64,000 bases of DNA from Euglena gracilis (GCA_039621445.1 CP154955.1:7052010-7116009); one strand, 5' to 3'. Shown: positions 31,471 through 41,848, numbered from the stretch's first letter. A program made the numbers and translations. The notes: a model not told the origin generated them from the sequence alone.

Positions 31471-33424
31471 CCCAGGCTTGACCTATGTTTGCGGATCCCT
31501 GATTGCGTTACCGCTCTTCCCAAAACCCGCGAACACCAAAGGTCCCCCCGACACAATACGCGATGCGCTTATGGAACGCATTTAATTTGGTCAATTACCG
31601 TATTTTGGAGGAATGGTCTCCAAAATCCTGGGGATGTCCCAAATCATCGCGGCTTTGGCTGATTCCTTCCTTCGATTTGTCGTTGGGAAATTGCATACGT
31701 TTTCATCAAAAGCGCATGCGCGCTTGTCGCGGATATTGGTCGCGACATACCAACGCATTTCTTAAATTTTGGGGTGATACTCGGTGCTATGGATTGCACC
31801 CTCCCCCAAAAACTTATCCCGGATTGTGTGGAGAAAATCCTCCGCGAGGAAAGCGCGAGGAGCCTCCTCATACCCGTCATCCATGCGGTTGGTTTCACCA
31901 ACTATCCCATGTGTGTTTTCATTGGTGGGATTTTACCCGCTGATGTACCACTATTTTGAGGATTTTTGTGGTCTATAAAACTTATTACCACCTGTTAAAG
32001 ACATCATTTTTCGCTTTTTTTTCTTTTACGCATTCTGAATATCCGATGTGCGTGTGCCAAGATACCTTGGTCACCCATTGGGATGCACACCCTCCCCAAC
32101 GCAGATTTCTGCGGTCATTGAGAGTGCGGACCCCACTCCCAAGTCTGCTGATTATTGTTCGCGGAAATGCTCGCGAATTTCATGGTGTAGTGGATAATCC
32201 AGTTTTACGCCTGCGACATCGACCCCGCGATTCGCGGTCCGTCGGTGTTTGCAAAATCGAGCTCAAGGATGGCGCTAAACCTATGAACCGGAAATTCTTC
32301 CGTTGCTCGGTGAACGCGAACAGGCTCTCAACGAGATGATGAGAAGCTCATCCAGCGGAAGTGGATTATCCCTTCCAAGAGCGAGTGGACATCACAAGCT
32401 TTTGTGGTGCCCAAACCCGCTGACCAGTCTGGTCAGAAGAAGTGGAGACTGGTGCTGGATTACCGGTACCTGAACTCCCAAACGAAGGATGACCTCCTTC
32501 CCGTTACCGCTGATCGAGGATTTGATCACAAAACAATCGGATAACCGTTGTGGTCAATCTTTGATCTGGAAGACGGTTTCCATCAGATGCATTTGCATCC
32601 TGATTCGCAACCGTACACGGCATTCGTGACATCCAATGGTGTGTACCAATGGACGGTACTCCCCATGGGTGTTAAGAATGGCCCAGCCATGTTTTTTCAA
32701 CGCATGATCCGTGAGTTTTGCGCGATTTAACGTTTGCTCTGGTGTACATCGATGATTTACTGGTGGGAACCGAACCGCCATCCCGCGGAATCGGGCGAGG
32801 ATATCCTCGCCCCGCATGATAGCGATGTGCGCGGGCAGTATATTAACCGCGTTCCAAAAGCAGTGCTTTTTTGCGAAGGGTTCCAAAATGCACCTGTTCC
32901 GCAAAATTATTAAGTTTTGCGGCACATCCTGAGCAACGGCAGCGTAAAGCCGCACCCAGCAAGATGGTGGCCATTAAGAAATGGACTCCTGAGGTCATTA
33001 AGACCTTAACGCATTTAAAGGGATTTTTGGGATTAGCCCAGTACTACGCGCTTTACATGAAAGATTTCGCGAAAGTCGGGGTACACTAACCCGACAACTC
33101 AAAAATCGGACACCCGATAACGCAAAAGTCATTTGGGATGACCAAATGCGCGAGGCCTTGAATAAAATCAAGGACTTGCTCCTCGAGAACGTGGTTCTCG
33201 ATATCGCGGATCCATACAAACCGTATGTCCTGGAGGTCGACAGCAGCGATTACGCTGTTGGCGGGGTTCTTAGCCAGCATAATGCGGCGAATGAACTCCG
33301 ACCTGTGGCTTTCTTTAGCAGGAAGCTACAGGGCGACAACGGGAAAGGACAGGTTAAATGGAGCATTCGCGAAAAGGAGACATATGCCATTGTGCTAAAT
33401 CTCCATTATTCCGCAGCTGGATAG
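31471..33424 (+). pseudogene. pol: Element 1 reverse transcriptase and N-terminal RNase H, multiply frameshifted
   Basis: Recognisable blocks lie in changing frames: KIELKDGAKPMNRKFFRC (near 32250), EKLIQRKWIIPS and WRLVLDYRYLNSQTKDD (32341-32500), PLPLIEDLITKQSDNR (shifted, near 32505-32550), WSIFDLEDGFHQMHLHP and LPMGVKNGPAMFFQRM (32551-32715), the catalytic box VYIDDLLVGTE (YIDD at 32745-32756), then HLKGFLGLAQYYALYMKDF (33012-33068) and the RNase H start VLEVDSSDYAVGGVLSQ and [10 protein letters not shown] (33229-33400). At least six frame changes or stops separate them. A perfect 20-bp palindrome (32793-32812) sits just after the YIDD block, where the sequence stops resembling RT. The enzyme cannot be made as one protein from this copy. 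Confidence 0.8.
32793..32812. repeat. Perfect 20-bp palindrome inside RT
   Basis: GGGCGAGGAT followed by its exact complement ATCCTCGCCC, with no loop. It resembles the GAGGATATCCTC palindromes in the 35.5-41-kb ORFs of the same element. Confidence 0.9.
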
Positions 33425-35313
33425 CCAGCAGCTTGGTCCAGATACTAGTGTTGACGGATCATGAGAGCCTTCAACACTGGTATACCGAGGACCTGAACAA
33501 GGCCATGTCATCAGTTGGCAGAAGATGCCGATGGCATGAGTTCTTGAGCCAGTTTAACCTGGTGGTAGTTTATACCCCAGGTCATACGCAAAAAGTTGCG
33601 GATCCTCTCAGCCGAGCCCCCTGGTATTATCCTGGGAACCCGGATGAGGGTGATGCGACTTTTCATGGCAGCCATGAGGCTGACCAGTTCGCACGTCGAT
33701 CCGACGCTGCGGACAACATGCTCGATTCACTACCGGTTTCCCGGGTGTATCGCAGCATCGCCATTTCACCATTGCGTGGAAGGCGCCGGCGTGGACGCAC
33801 TGCCGGACCCCGTCGCATTACGCGTACGGAAACTCCTACCCCCCTATTTTTCCGCGAATGGGATTATTCGCGTGACCCTATTTATAGTACCATTGTGAAT
33901 AGACTTCGTAATGGTGAATCCATAGAGAATTACTCTCTATCACCATTGCGGCTTATTTTCCGGAATGATTCTGGTTATAAATATTGTATACCCCAAGACC
34001 TGGTTGATGATGTGATTTTGAGCTATCACAACCATGGTCACCCTGGGGCCCCCAAACTTCTTTCACTAGTGGGTCGCAGATATTGCACAACCCTGAGTGA
34101 AAAAGAATTATATTCGCGCTGTTTGCGAATTTCGCAACGGTGCCAAATTTGTCAGGCTGTGAAACCGCGCAGAGGTACCCCCCCTGGTACGATGGACTTT
34201 TTCCCCGTACCACCTGACATTTTTACATCCCTCTGCATGGATTTTCTCGAACTTGAACCTTGCAAAGGATCAGATGACAAAATTTACGATTACGTTTTTG
34301 TTGTCGTCTGTCGGCTGAGTGGGTACATAGTAGCCATTCCATGCCGGAAAGCAGGGTTGACAGCCCAAATTTTGGCATCCATATTCCTGGAGAAATGCAT
34401 CTGCTTAATGGGTTTACCGAACGAAATCGTGAGTGATCAAGATCACTTGATCTCTTCGCGGTTTTTCACAACTTTGTGCGGTTTACTCGGCATTGAGCAG
34501 CATTTTTCCATTATATACCGCCCGAAAGGCAATGGTAGAGCCGAGGCAGCCGTGAAATCCGTTGTCAATATGCTTCGCCTTTCACTGGCTGACTCGGGTA
34601 AGAATTGGTTATCCGTTCTTCATTGGTGTTTATTTTACATCAATACCTTGCCAGGGTTGGTATTACCACACTCACCGTACAAAATTGTTTTCGGACGAGA
34701 CCCTCCGGCCATAGGGGATATCCCCTCGGAGAGACCCGCCCGAAGTAGCGTCAGCTGTGAAACGTGGTTTGCAGAAGTGGAATCACTCCGCTCTGCAGTC
34801 CAATCACGTATCACAGAAATTCATTCCAACAAACGGAAATCGTTTTTACAAAACTTCAACACACCTGTGTATAGTCCAGGTGACCGCGTGTGGGTACGGA
34901 ATAACCGCACCCGCATGCAATCTTCCAAGCTAGATCCTCTTTGGCTCGGCCCATGCGAAATTTTGGAGAGGTTAGGTAGTAGCGGGCGATATAAAGTTGC
35001 CTTGCCCAACGGGATTGAGGACGTCCATATGGACGACTTCAAACCGTACCTAAGCCCCCCAGACGGAAAAGCTATCCCCTGCCTATATTTCAAGCCCCGT
35101 TCCAGATTACCTGAAACGGACGACTTTGTGGTCGATAAGATAATAGACCACAAGGTCGACAGGGGTGTGCACTACTGGAAAGTTCGCTGGAAAGGGTATG
35201 GGCCAGAGGAGGACACTTGGGAGCCAGCATCCAGTTTTGTTGGATATGTCCAACAGGATTGGAAGCTGTGGAACAAGCGCAATAACATAGACATAAACAT
35301 AAACACCTTCTGA
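33405..35313 (+). CDS. int: Element 1 RNase H C-terminus, integrase and chromodomain
   Basis: The frame is open from 33358, but homology starts near 33405 after a frame change. It gives the RNase H end ([12 protein letters not shown], then [13 protein letters not shown]), then integrase. The zinc-binding H-x3-H (HNHGH) and C-x2-C (CQIC) lie at 34027-34152. The catalytic triad is D in LCMDF (34240), D in IVSDQD (34435) and E in GRAEAAV (34543), with exactly 35 residues between the second and third. A chromodomain ends the protein ([29 protein letters not shown], about 35119-35265). Integrase inserts the cDNA; in chromoviruses the chromodomain steers insertion through modified histones. All key residues are present, so this part looks functional. 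Confidence 0.9.
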
Positions 35314-35510
35314 AACGATTTCGTTTTGGAGAATGCGTGTGTTTTATGTGAATGTTTCGCGTTTATACTCCCCCCCCTGCACTTCATTATTTCTCTATCT
35401 TTCTCGCAGAGTTTTGATTAAGATAGAAGCCTTGCTTTTTCAGTGCTCTCGCACTCAAATCGACTGACAACAAGGTTATCCTTAGTTGTCGTCGTCGTTC
35501 GGGTAGCATC
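35314..35510 (+). other. Spacer between integrase and the extra ORFs
   Basis: About 200 bp ending in a pyrimidine-rich stretch with TTTCTCGCAG at 35400-35409, a plausible 3' splice site. The downstream ORF could therefore be expressed from a spliced subgenomic RNA, as env-position genes often are. This is inference. Confidence 0.35.
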
Positions 35511-38500
35511 ATGCTGCCTGGGCGCGGACCTGGACCAGGTCCACCATGGCCGCAGCCTTCTGGCGCGCCATACCCTCAGTACCCTCAGTATGCTGAGGCC
35601 CCGATTCCGGGTGCCCCACATGCTGAGAGGGTTTCAGCCCCGGTATTCGCCGCGGCTACCAGCAGCCGGTCCGCATATGCGGTACCAGATCCATCTGCCG
35701 TCCAGCAGCCGGCACCTCAGCCACCAGTGCAGCGCAGATCGCGCCTGCCCCCGTATGCGGGAGAGATGATCTTCCGCACTACGGAGACGTTGGAGCGGGC
35801 GATGCGTATGTGCGCACACCCCCCAACGGAGCCCTTTATGCAAGCCCTTTGGGATGCATACTGTGCTCAGCTGTTGGTGGTAGCCAACACCCCTGTGGCT
35901 CAGTGGTGTCCCTGCGGTCAAGCCCTGATGACGGGCAGACGGTATTTCTCGTCCGCAGCCGATTCCGGCTTCGAACCCGGCGAGACCATGATGGACCTGG
36001 GCGTGTATGTGCCGCCCATGCTGCAAACGCAGACGCCGGTGGGATCCCACACCGTGCATATGCGTGAGCACACGCCCCCACCGGTAGGTGAGGCTGTGCA
36101 TGTCCCACCTGGGATGACGAGAATTTTTGCTCGCCCGCCCTCGCCGCAGCGAATGCCGCCGCGCGAGCCGCCAGCGGAGCAATTTGTCTCGCGGTACGCG
36201 ACGCACGCGGATTACCCGCGCGGCGCACGCGTGCTCCCAGCCGGACAGTCGGACGTGCCCTCTGAGGCATACGTCCAACACATGTTCATGCACTGGATGC
36301 CACAAGCATCATCGGTCGCCCCTGCCCCTGGCGTTGAGCCACGGAGGCAGGAGGAGCCCATAGTGGTGGAGGATGAACCTCCCCACCGTGAGGCAGCCCG
36401 ACCGCCCAGTGCAGCCCCTGTCCAGACTGGGGATGTCCCCCGTCGGCAGGAGGCTCCCTACTACCACATGGCACCTCCGGGAACCGAGCAGGATGAGCTT
36501 GCTCGGCACTTCCTGCAGGAGCCAGTATTCGCGTCTGAAGAGCACCGGACGAGGTATTACGCCTCTCTGGCTGCCCTTCAGGGTCGTGGATACACACCCT
36601 ACCATCCGTACCAACCGCAGCTGCGGGTGGCGACCCCGGTATTACCCGGTGAGCCCCCGGCAGGAGCGGCAGGATTACCTGCCACCCTGAAGCGCGATAG
36701 GGTTACGGAGAACCTTACCCCACAGCCCAGGCGACCCAGCCCACGGGACGCGGAAGGCGGTGCGGCAATGCAGGTGGAAGCCAGCCAGGATACCCTGGCC
36801 GGGCAACCACCGGCAGTGGCACAGGCAGCGATGAGCCGTCCTGTTGCCGCAATGCCTCCGCCGATCCCTCCGGTATGGAAGGAGCCGCGACCTCCTACGC
36901 CGAAACCAAGCCCACGCCAGGCTCCTAGCCAGCGCCCAGCCACGCCGTCACCGCGACGTGCAGCGGAACGGCAAGGTCCCTCCCCAGAGATGGAATGGGA
37001 AGGTACCGAACCGACTCCTGCCGCACCGAGCGCCCGACCCTCTGGTATTCGCCAGACAGGGAAGGACAAAGGTAAGGCTGAGGGCAAAGGCAAGGGAGAA
37101 GGCAAAGGCGTGGCCGGCAAGGGTAAGGGTGAGGGCAAGGGTAAGGGTACAGCCCGTGAGGAGGAGGAAGAACCAGCAGAAGTCCTCTCGGACTTTGAGC
37201 AAATGCTCAGGTTCAAGGAGGAGCTGGAGGACGAAGGCTGGCGAATGCAGCATGATTACCATGTTGCAGGAAACCGCCCCGTCACCCCTCCGGAGGCAGT
37301 CATCGAGGTGGTATTACACCACACCGAGAACAGAGTCAGACAATTCCATTACGGAATTGACCTGTACGCCTTCGAAGGTGAAGGTGGCAGACCCTTGCTG
37401 GATGCCCAGCCGGGTTTCTGGGAACTCTGGTTTTGGCTGGGATACCCCTGCCAGAACTGGGGTCTCTTCAGCGACTCCACTGGCCGCAGTTACCTGCACC
37501 AGTTAGGATTTCGGGACCAGCATGTGTTGGCCCGAAGGCTGAAGGCAATCTTCGACTGTATTCACACAGTCGGGCCCCTCGGTGTGCAGTGGAAATACTA
37601 CCCACTGAACCCCGACATCGAACGCCTGATCGAGGTGTTGTGGTGCAACAACCTCCAGGTGTGGCTGGTGAGCCATTACGGCTCCACCTTCCGCGTTAAG
37701 CGTGTTTCCCTGGCTTACCCACAGAGGTATGACCTCTGTTGTAAGTACTGCCGGCAGGAATTTCCTGTCGACTTCTGGGGATTCGGCGTGCGCGGAAGTC
37801 CTCCACCGCCTCGGGATAACCCGGGCCTGGAGATGGGACGCCGCATGCTTATGCATGTGTGCCGCGACGCCCCGGATGTCCAGGGGAAAAGTCGCCGCGT
37901 CCATAAGCAGCGTATTTTTATGCTGCAACAGTTCTGGTGGCGAGCCTGGACCACCTACGTCATGGAGGTGTATATACATCTCCGTGACCCCCAGGACGAT
38001 AGGCCTGGTATGGAAAGCTTGCCACCAGACTACGGCGACCCCGTTGAGGGACCTCGTCGTCGTCGGGTTATCGCTGACCTGCGCCCCAACTGGCACCTGG
38101 CCGGGATAGACCTGGAGGAACATTTGAGGCGACAGTTTGGCGGTACCCTCGACAGGGAGGTATTCCTCCAGCTGATGAATCACCCGAAGGCCATCCTCGA
38201 CCTGGGTATGCCGATTCTGGCATGCGTGCAGGAGTTCGAGGACGGGTTTTTCGAGGTCTGGGAAGACACGCGTTACCGCGGTTTCCTGGGCCCGAACAGG
38301 CCTGCAAACGCTTGGGTGCAGCCATCATGGCCGCCACCCTGGCCCAACAGCGCCAGCAGCAGCACGCTGGCCTTTTACAGGCTGGCGGATGCCCAGGGAT
38401 GCCGATGGCACCCCGACGATCCTCGTTCGCCCGAGGATCTGCGCGCCTTCATCGCCCCAGAGGATGAACCTCTGGCGCGAAGGAGACGGGAGGCGTCAGT

Positions 38501-39920
38501 CGCTTCCAGCACCGCGATTCCGCGGTGGGAGGAACGCGACCGCAGCCCCTCCGTCACCATACTGGAGGCAGCGCCGCCGTCTCCGACAGGAACGGCTGTA
38601 TCATTCGTCTCTGCCCCGCGAGCGGCAGGGGAAAGATCGGTTTCCCCGGCCCCCGCGACGGCTCCCGTCTGTCCACCGGTAGGTGGAGACCAGGAACTAC
38701 CTGAGGAGGAAGGTGAGAACGTGGAGGATATCCTCTACGCTGCTCTGCATCCTCCGGCACAGCCTCGGCCAGACGAAACATTCGCAGGGGATATACCTGT
38801 GGCTGCAACGCCTGTCCCGACGGCTGAGCCTACAGCCGAGGTGACTGGTATGGTCGTCGAGGATATCCTCGAAGAACCTGCCAGTCCAACACCACGCACC
38901 TCGTTGGGAGGCCGTGTGCTCGGCGCCGTGGTCACTGGCATTACTGCCGTGGCTGCCGCACTAACACCACGAGGTGGAGGCGTAGCATCAAGCTCCGCCG
39001 CTGAGGTCGTGGAGACACCAGATGTCGGTGTCCCCACACCCCCATCTCCGGCAACAGTGCAACCACCTTCAGGGGATGAACCCCAGCCGACAAAGCCATC
39101 TGTCGCACCGGCTACAGCGGAGGATCAACCTCCTGTAGCACCTGCGCCAGCGGTTGTGGAGGATCAACCTCCTAGACCGGATGTCGAAATGGAAGTGGAG
39201 GAGATACCCCCACGACCACCGACACCGCGCAGGATCCATGCCGCCCCGAGGACAATGGCAGAGTTTCTGGGAGCGCCAGCGCCTGTGGAAGCACCGATTC
39301 CGGTGACGACCACAGTGCCACGCCTCGTCGGACAGGATGAACCTGTTCGGCGACGGCCTGCTGAACAACCCCAGGAACGAATGCCAACCCCTCGGAGCGT
39401 CATGCGCGACCCAGCGGTCAGTATGCCCGCTTCGCCCAGACGGCAAACGTCTACTCCGGCACCATCGGCTCCTGATACCAGGAGTAAGCCGCAGGCGTCG
39501 TCTCCTGATTCCGGGAGTGCGAAGCCGAAAGGAGGCAAATCGGGTGCTGCACCCTGTAAGCCCCCTTCCAAAGGCGGTGATGGGAAACCACCACCGAAAG
39601 GTGGCGCTGGAGGTCAGACTGGCGGACAGCCGAAAGGCCCTACGACAATGCACGACTATTCGGCCGTTGCATCGTCCGGGTACGGCCAGAGCAAACCGAA
39701 AGGTAAGGCTCGTGGTCGACAGGCCCAATCTTCCGCCGGATCGACAGATGAGGAGCAGGATGAACCTGCTTCACTTCCTGTGTCTGCGGATGCCCAGCTC
39801 TGGAGCCAGGATATCCTGACCAGACTAGGCACCGTGGAAGAGAGGACGAAGAAACTGGCTGCTATTAGGCACCAGAAAGGGTCACTGAATCGATGGATTC
39901 AGCCCCTCTTCGTCAGATGA
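35511..39920 (+). CDS. Element 1 large extra ORF, 1,469 codons, unknown function
   Basis: ATG at 35511, uninterrupted to TGA 39918-39920. Residues 1-500 are Pro/Ala/Glu-rich; 515-550 are a basic Lys/Gly block (repeated GKGKGEGK). About 560-1000 look like a folded core (FEQMLRFKEELEDEGW, FWELWFWLGYPCQNWGLF, CKYCRQEFPVDFWGFGVRG, WRAWTTYVMEVYIHLRD). The remainder is again Pro/Ala/Thr-rich with repeated EDQPP- and QDEP-type motifs. There is no signal peptide or convincing membrane helix, so a classical envelope is unlikely. I recognise no domain. The position after integrase and the long intact frame suggest it is maintained by selection. Many codon stretches fall on perfect short hairpins (GAGGATATCCTC, CAGGATGAACCTG and similar). 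Confidence 0.75.
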   Translation: MLPGRGPGPGPPWPQPSGAPYPQYPQYAEAPIPGAPHAERVSAPVFAAATSSRSAYAVPDPSAVQQPAPQPPVQRRSRLPPYAGEMIFRTTETLERAMRMCAHPPTEPFMQALWDAYCAQLLVVANTPVAQWCPCGQALMTGRRYFSSAADSGFEPGETMMDLGVYVPPMLQTQTPVGSHTVHMREHTPPPVGEAVHVPPGMTRIFARPPSPQRMPPREPPAEQFVSRYATHADYPRGARVLPAGQSDVPSEAYVQHMFMHWMPQASSVAPAPGVEPRRQEEPIVVEDEPPHREAARPPSAAPVQTGDVPRRQEAPYYHMAPPGTEQDELARHFLQEPVFASEEHRTRYYASLAALQGRGYTPYHPYQPQLRVATPVLPGEPPAGAAGLPATLKRDRVTENLTPQPRRPSPRDAEGGAAMQVEASQDTLAGQPPAVAQAAMSRPVAAMPPPIPPVWKEPRPPTPKPSPRQAPSQRPATPSPRRAAERQGPSPEMEWEGTEPTPAAPSARPSGIRQTGKDKGKAEGKGKGEGKGVAGKGKGEGKGKGTAREEEEEPAEVLSDFEQMLRFKEELEDEGWRMQHDYHVAGNRPVTPPEAVIEVVLHHTENRVRQFHYGIDLYAFEGEGGRPLLDAQPGFWELWFWLGYPCQNWGLFSDSTGRSYLHQLGFRDQHVLARRLKAIFDCIHTVGPLGVQWKYYPLNPDIERLIEVLWCNNLQVWLVSHYGSTFRVKRVSLAYPQRYDLCCKYCRQEFPVDFWGFGVRGSPPPPRDNPGLEMGRRMLMHVCRDAPDVQGKSRRVHKQRIFMLQQFWWRAWTTYVMEVYIHLRDPQDDRPGMESLPPDYGDPVEGPRRRRVIADLRPNWHLAGIDLEEHLRRQFGGTLDREVFLQLMNHPKAILDLGMPILACVQEFEDGFFEVWEDTRYRGFLGPNRPANAWVQPSWPPPWPNSASSSTLAFYRLADAQGCRWHPDDPRSPEDLRAFIAPEDEPLARRRREASVASSTAIPRWEERDRSPSVTILEAAPPSPTGTAVSFVSAPRAAGERSVSPAPATAPVCPPVGGDQELPEEEGENVEDILYAALHPPAQPRPDETFAGDIPVAATPVPTAEPTAEVTGMVVEDILEEPASPTPRTSLGGRVLGAVVTGITAVAAALTPRGGGVASSSAAEVVETPDVGVPTPPSPATVQPPSGDEPQPTKPSVAPATAEDQPPVAPAPAVVEDQPPRPDVEMEVEEIPPRPPTPRRIHAAPRTMAEFLGAPAPVEAPIPVTTTVPRLVGQDEPVRRRPAEQPQERMPTPRSVMRDPAVSMPASPRRQTSTPAPSAPDTRSKPQASSPDSGSAKPKGGKSGAAPCKPPSKGGDGKPPPKGGAGGQTGGQPKGPTTMHDYSAVASSGYGQSKPKGKARGRQAQSSAGSTDEEQDEPASLPVSADAQLWSQDILTRLGTVEERTKKLAAIRHQKGSLNRWIQPLFVR

Positions 39921-41030
39921 CAACCTTTCCACTATGCCCCGGAACATACCTGGACATTCTGGAACAGGCGCTCACCCAGGGTACTGGCACAGTACTTTGG
40001 CGAGGACTGCGTGTTGGATTTCCAGCACGGCACGTCCTTTGCCTGGACGTGCACCGTATGCCACCATGTGCGGCATAACCAACCGCTTGTGCATGTGTGC
40101 AAGCGGCAGGTGCAATCCTCGTGGTTCCATCACAGGGCATATGTGCCGAACTGTGTGGCGCTCGTATGTGGCGAGTGCCTGAATGCCTGGAAGCACAGCT
40201 TGAACTACTCCTACAGTGAGAATGCTCACGACAGGGATATCCCTGCCTTGTGCATCAACTGTATAGGAGGCAAGTTCGTGCAGACTGCTGATGGAGCAGT
40301 CACCACCATTGTCCCCCAGCACTGGGAGACACTGGAGAAGTGGAAGAAGGAGTACAAGCAGGTGGAAGGCCGCCTGAAGCACTCCGACTTCCGAAAGGTA
40401 GAAAGCTACCGCCACACGGGAATGGCCCGTGAGTTCCAGATCGACGCTGGGGCAATGCGCCTCGCCGTCGAGGAACACGCCAAGGTAAGAATGCCTTACC
40501 TCTGGACTGATGGCGACTGGGAGACACAGGTTTACCCCCTGTTCTCCAAGCGTCAGCATGGCGGATACGCCTTGCCACTGTGGCCTCCTGAAGAACACGA
40601 TTTGGTGGACTTCAGAGGTTGGTTGGCGGCTGTATTACGGCCCCATACCGCAAGAGCTAGGACAGCGAGGTGGATGTATGACATCAACTTCAAGCAGACC
40701 CCGGGGATGCCCCCGCAGGTGCCTGCGAATCACCCCCGGATGAATTACATCATCTGGCCGGTGATGCTGCCCAGAATTTTCTGGAAGCAGCTCCAACGGT
40801 ATCTTCAGCATCATGCTGAACGTACCAGGGAGAAGCTGCCGGATAATTGGATCAAGGACTGGGAGACCCCTTCCTTTGATGTCAACGATCCGGAGCTCAA
40901 CACCATCCGGAGTGAATCAGCTCCGCCGCGTTCCCCACGCCAACTGGAGTTGGTTGAGGACCCATTAGGGGACCCCCAACACGACTACTGGCGTGAGGTC
41001 CGCGAACGCCCAGCCGATAAAGGCAGGTAA
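39921..41030 (+). CDS. Element 1 in-frame extension with Cys/His cluster, after TGA
   Basis: The frame of the 1,469-codon ORF continues past TGA 39918-39920 for 369 codons to TAA/TAG-type termination at 41030. The Cys/His cluster (CTVCHHVRH, HVC, CVALVCGEC, ALCINC; about 40044-40263) looks zinc-binding. No ATG lies in this frame before 40422, which is after the whole cluster, so the cluster is translated only if TGA is read through, or the stop is a recent mutation, or an unseen splice joins it. The rest is Trp/His/Arg-rich with a helical stretch (ILPRIFWKQLQRYLQHH-like) and no recognised domain. Confidence 0.6.
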   Translation, partial: QPFHYAPEHTWTFWNRRSPRVLAQYFGEDCVLDFQHGTSFAWTCTVCHHVRHNQPLVHVCKRQVQSSWFHHRAYVPNCVALVCGECLNAWKHSLNYSYSENAHDRDIPALCINCIGGKFVQTADGAVTTIVPQHWETLEKWKKEYKQVEGRLKHSDFRKVESYRHTGMAREFQIDAGAMRLAVEEHAKVRMPYLWTDGDWETQVYPLFSKRQHGGYALPLWPPEEHDLVDFRGWLAAVLRPHTARARTARWMYDINFKQTPGMPPQVPANHPRMNYIIWPVMLPRIFWKQLQRYLQHHAERTREKLPDNWIKDWETPSFDVNDPELNTIRSESAPPRSPRQLELVEDPLGDPQHDYWREVRERPADKGR

Positions 41031-41848
41031 GATGTCTGTCAGCGCCAATGCGGCGTCTTTCAGCACCCTCGTCAGGTATTCGCCTGACACCCTGTTTGGG
41101 TATTCGCCCGAACAGCCCCTTCGAAGACCCTTTGCGGTATTCGCCGCTAGTAAGTTCCCACCGGGATGCTGCCATGTGCAGGATTCCGTGCGCATGCATG
41201 CACACCCCTCTCCCCTCTCCCCTCTCGCGGGCGTGCGACACGCAGCGCACAGGGCCGACGGCCTCTTTTCCTTTCCCTTTCTTTTCTTTTCGGCCGTTTG
41301 AGGCCTTAAGGCTGCCAGACAGCACCATTTTCTGGCCTTAGCCAACCCCCCACTCCTCTCTACTTTCCCCCCGGGGCAAATGCTGTCGCCGGCAGTTGGT
41401 TTTGTAGAGTAGGATTTCCTTTTGCGTGGTCAGGTTTGACTGGCCATGCGCCCTGCCCAGGTTTGACTGGTCAGAGGCCCCTCCTTCCACACCCTCCCCA
41501 TGGTTTTTCCTGGAATGCCCATGGACCCAACCCCAAGTGCCTTTGGCACACCCAAACTGGGTGGATGGGTTTGCTTGGCAAGGAAACCTGCCAGCCCCAT
41601 TTTCCCCAATGGGCTATAATATACTATACCCCATAAGCCACCGCAAAATAGGTGAAACCATTTTGCGCGTTTTGGGCTTTTGGGTCCCCTCCTTTCCGCC
41701 CCCTCCTTTGAGTGGACCCCTGTGCGACGGAAAGGGCCCCTGTGGATGCGCCAGGGTGCACCTCCCACAGACCAGGTCTGTGTCCGAAATCCCCGTGGCC
41801 AGAATGCCTGGTCCAAAGGGGAAATCGGGCATAGCCCTGGGAGGGGGA
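41031..41848 (+). other. 3' untranslated region of element 1
   Basis: No ORF of note. Begins with three hairpins of the GG-TATTCG-CC type (41071-41088, about 41098, about 41133). A pyrimidine tract lies at 41205-41300. Ends in the polypurine tract. Confidence 0.6.
41839..41848 (+). promoter_or_regulatory. Polypurine tract of element 1
   Basis: GGGAGGGGGA directly abuts the 3' LTR, the expected primer for plus-strand DNA synthesis. Confidence 0.8.

Noticed and set aside
37300-38490. Possible HAD-phosphatase-like reading of the folded core of the 1,469-codon ORF
   Set aside because: A few residues (DLYAF, LVSHYGS, HKQRIF) loosely suggest it, but the key DxD motif is not seen; left as unknown.
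35511-39920. Envelope gene at the env position
   Set aside because: No signal peptide, no transmembrane helix and no cysteine-rich ectodomain pattern.
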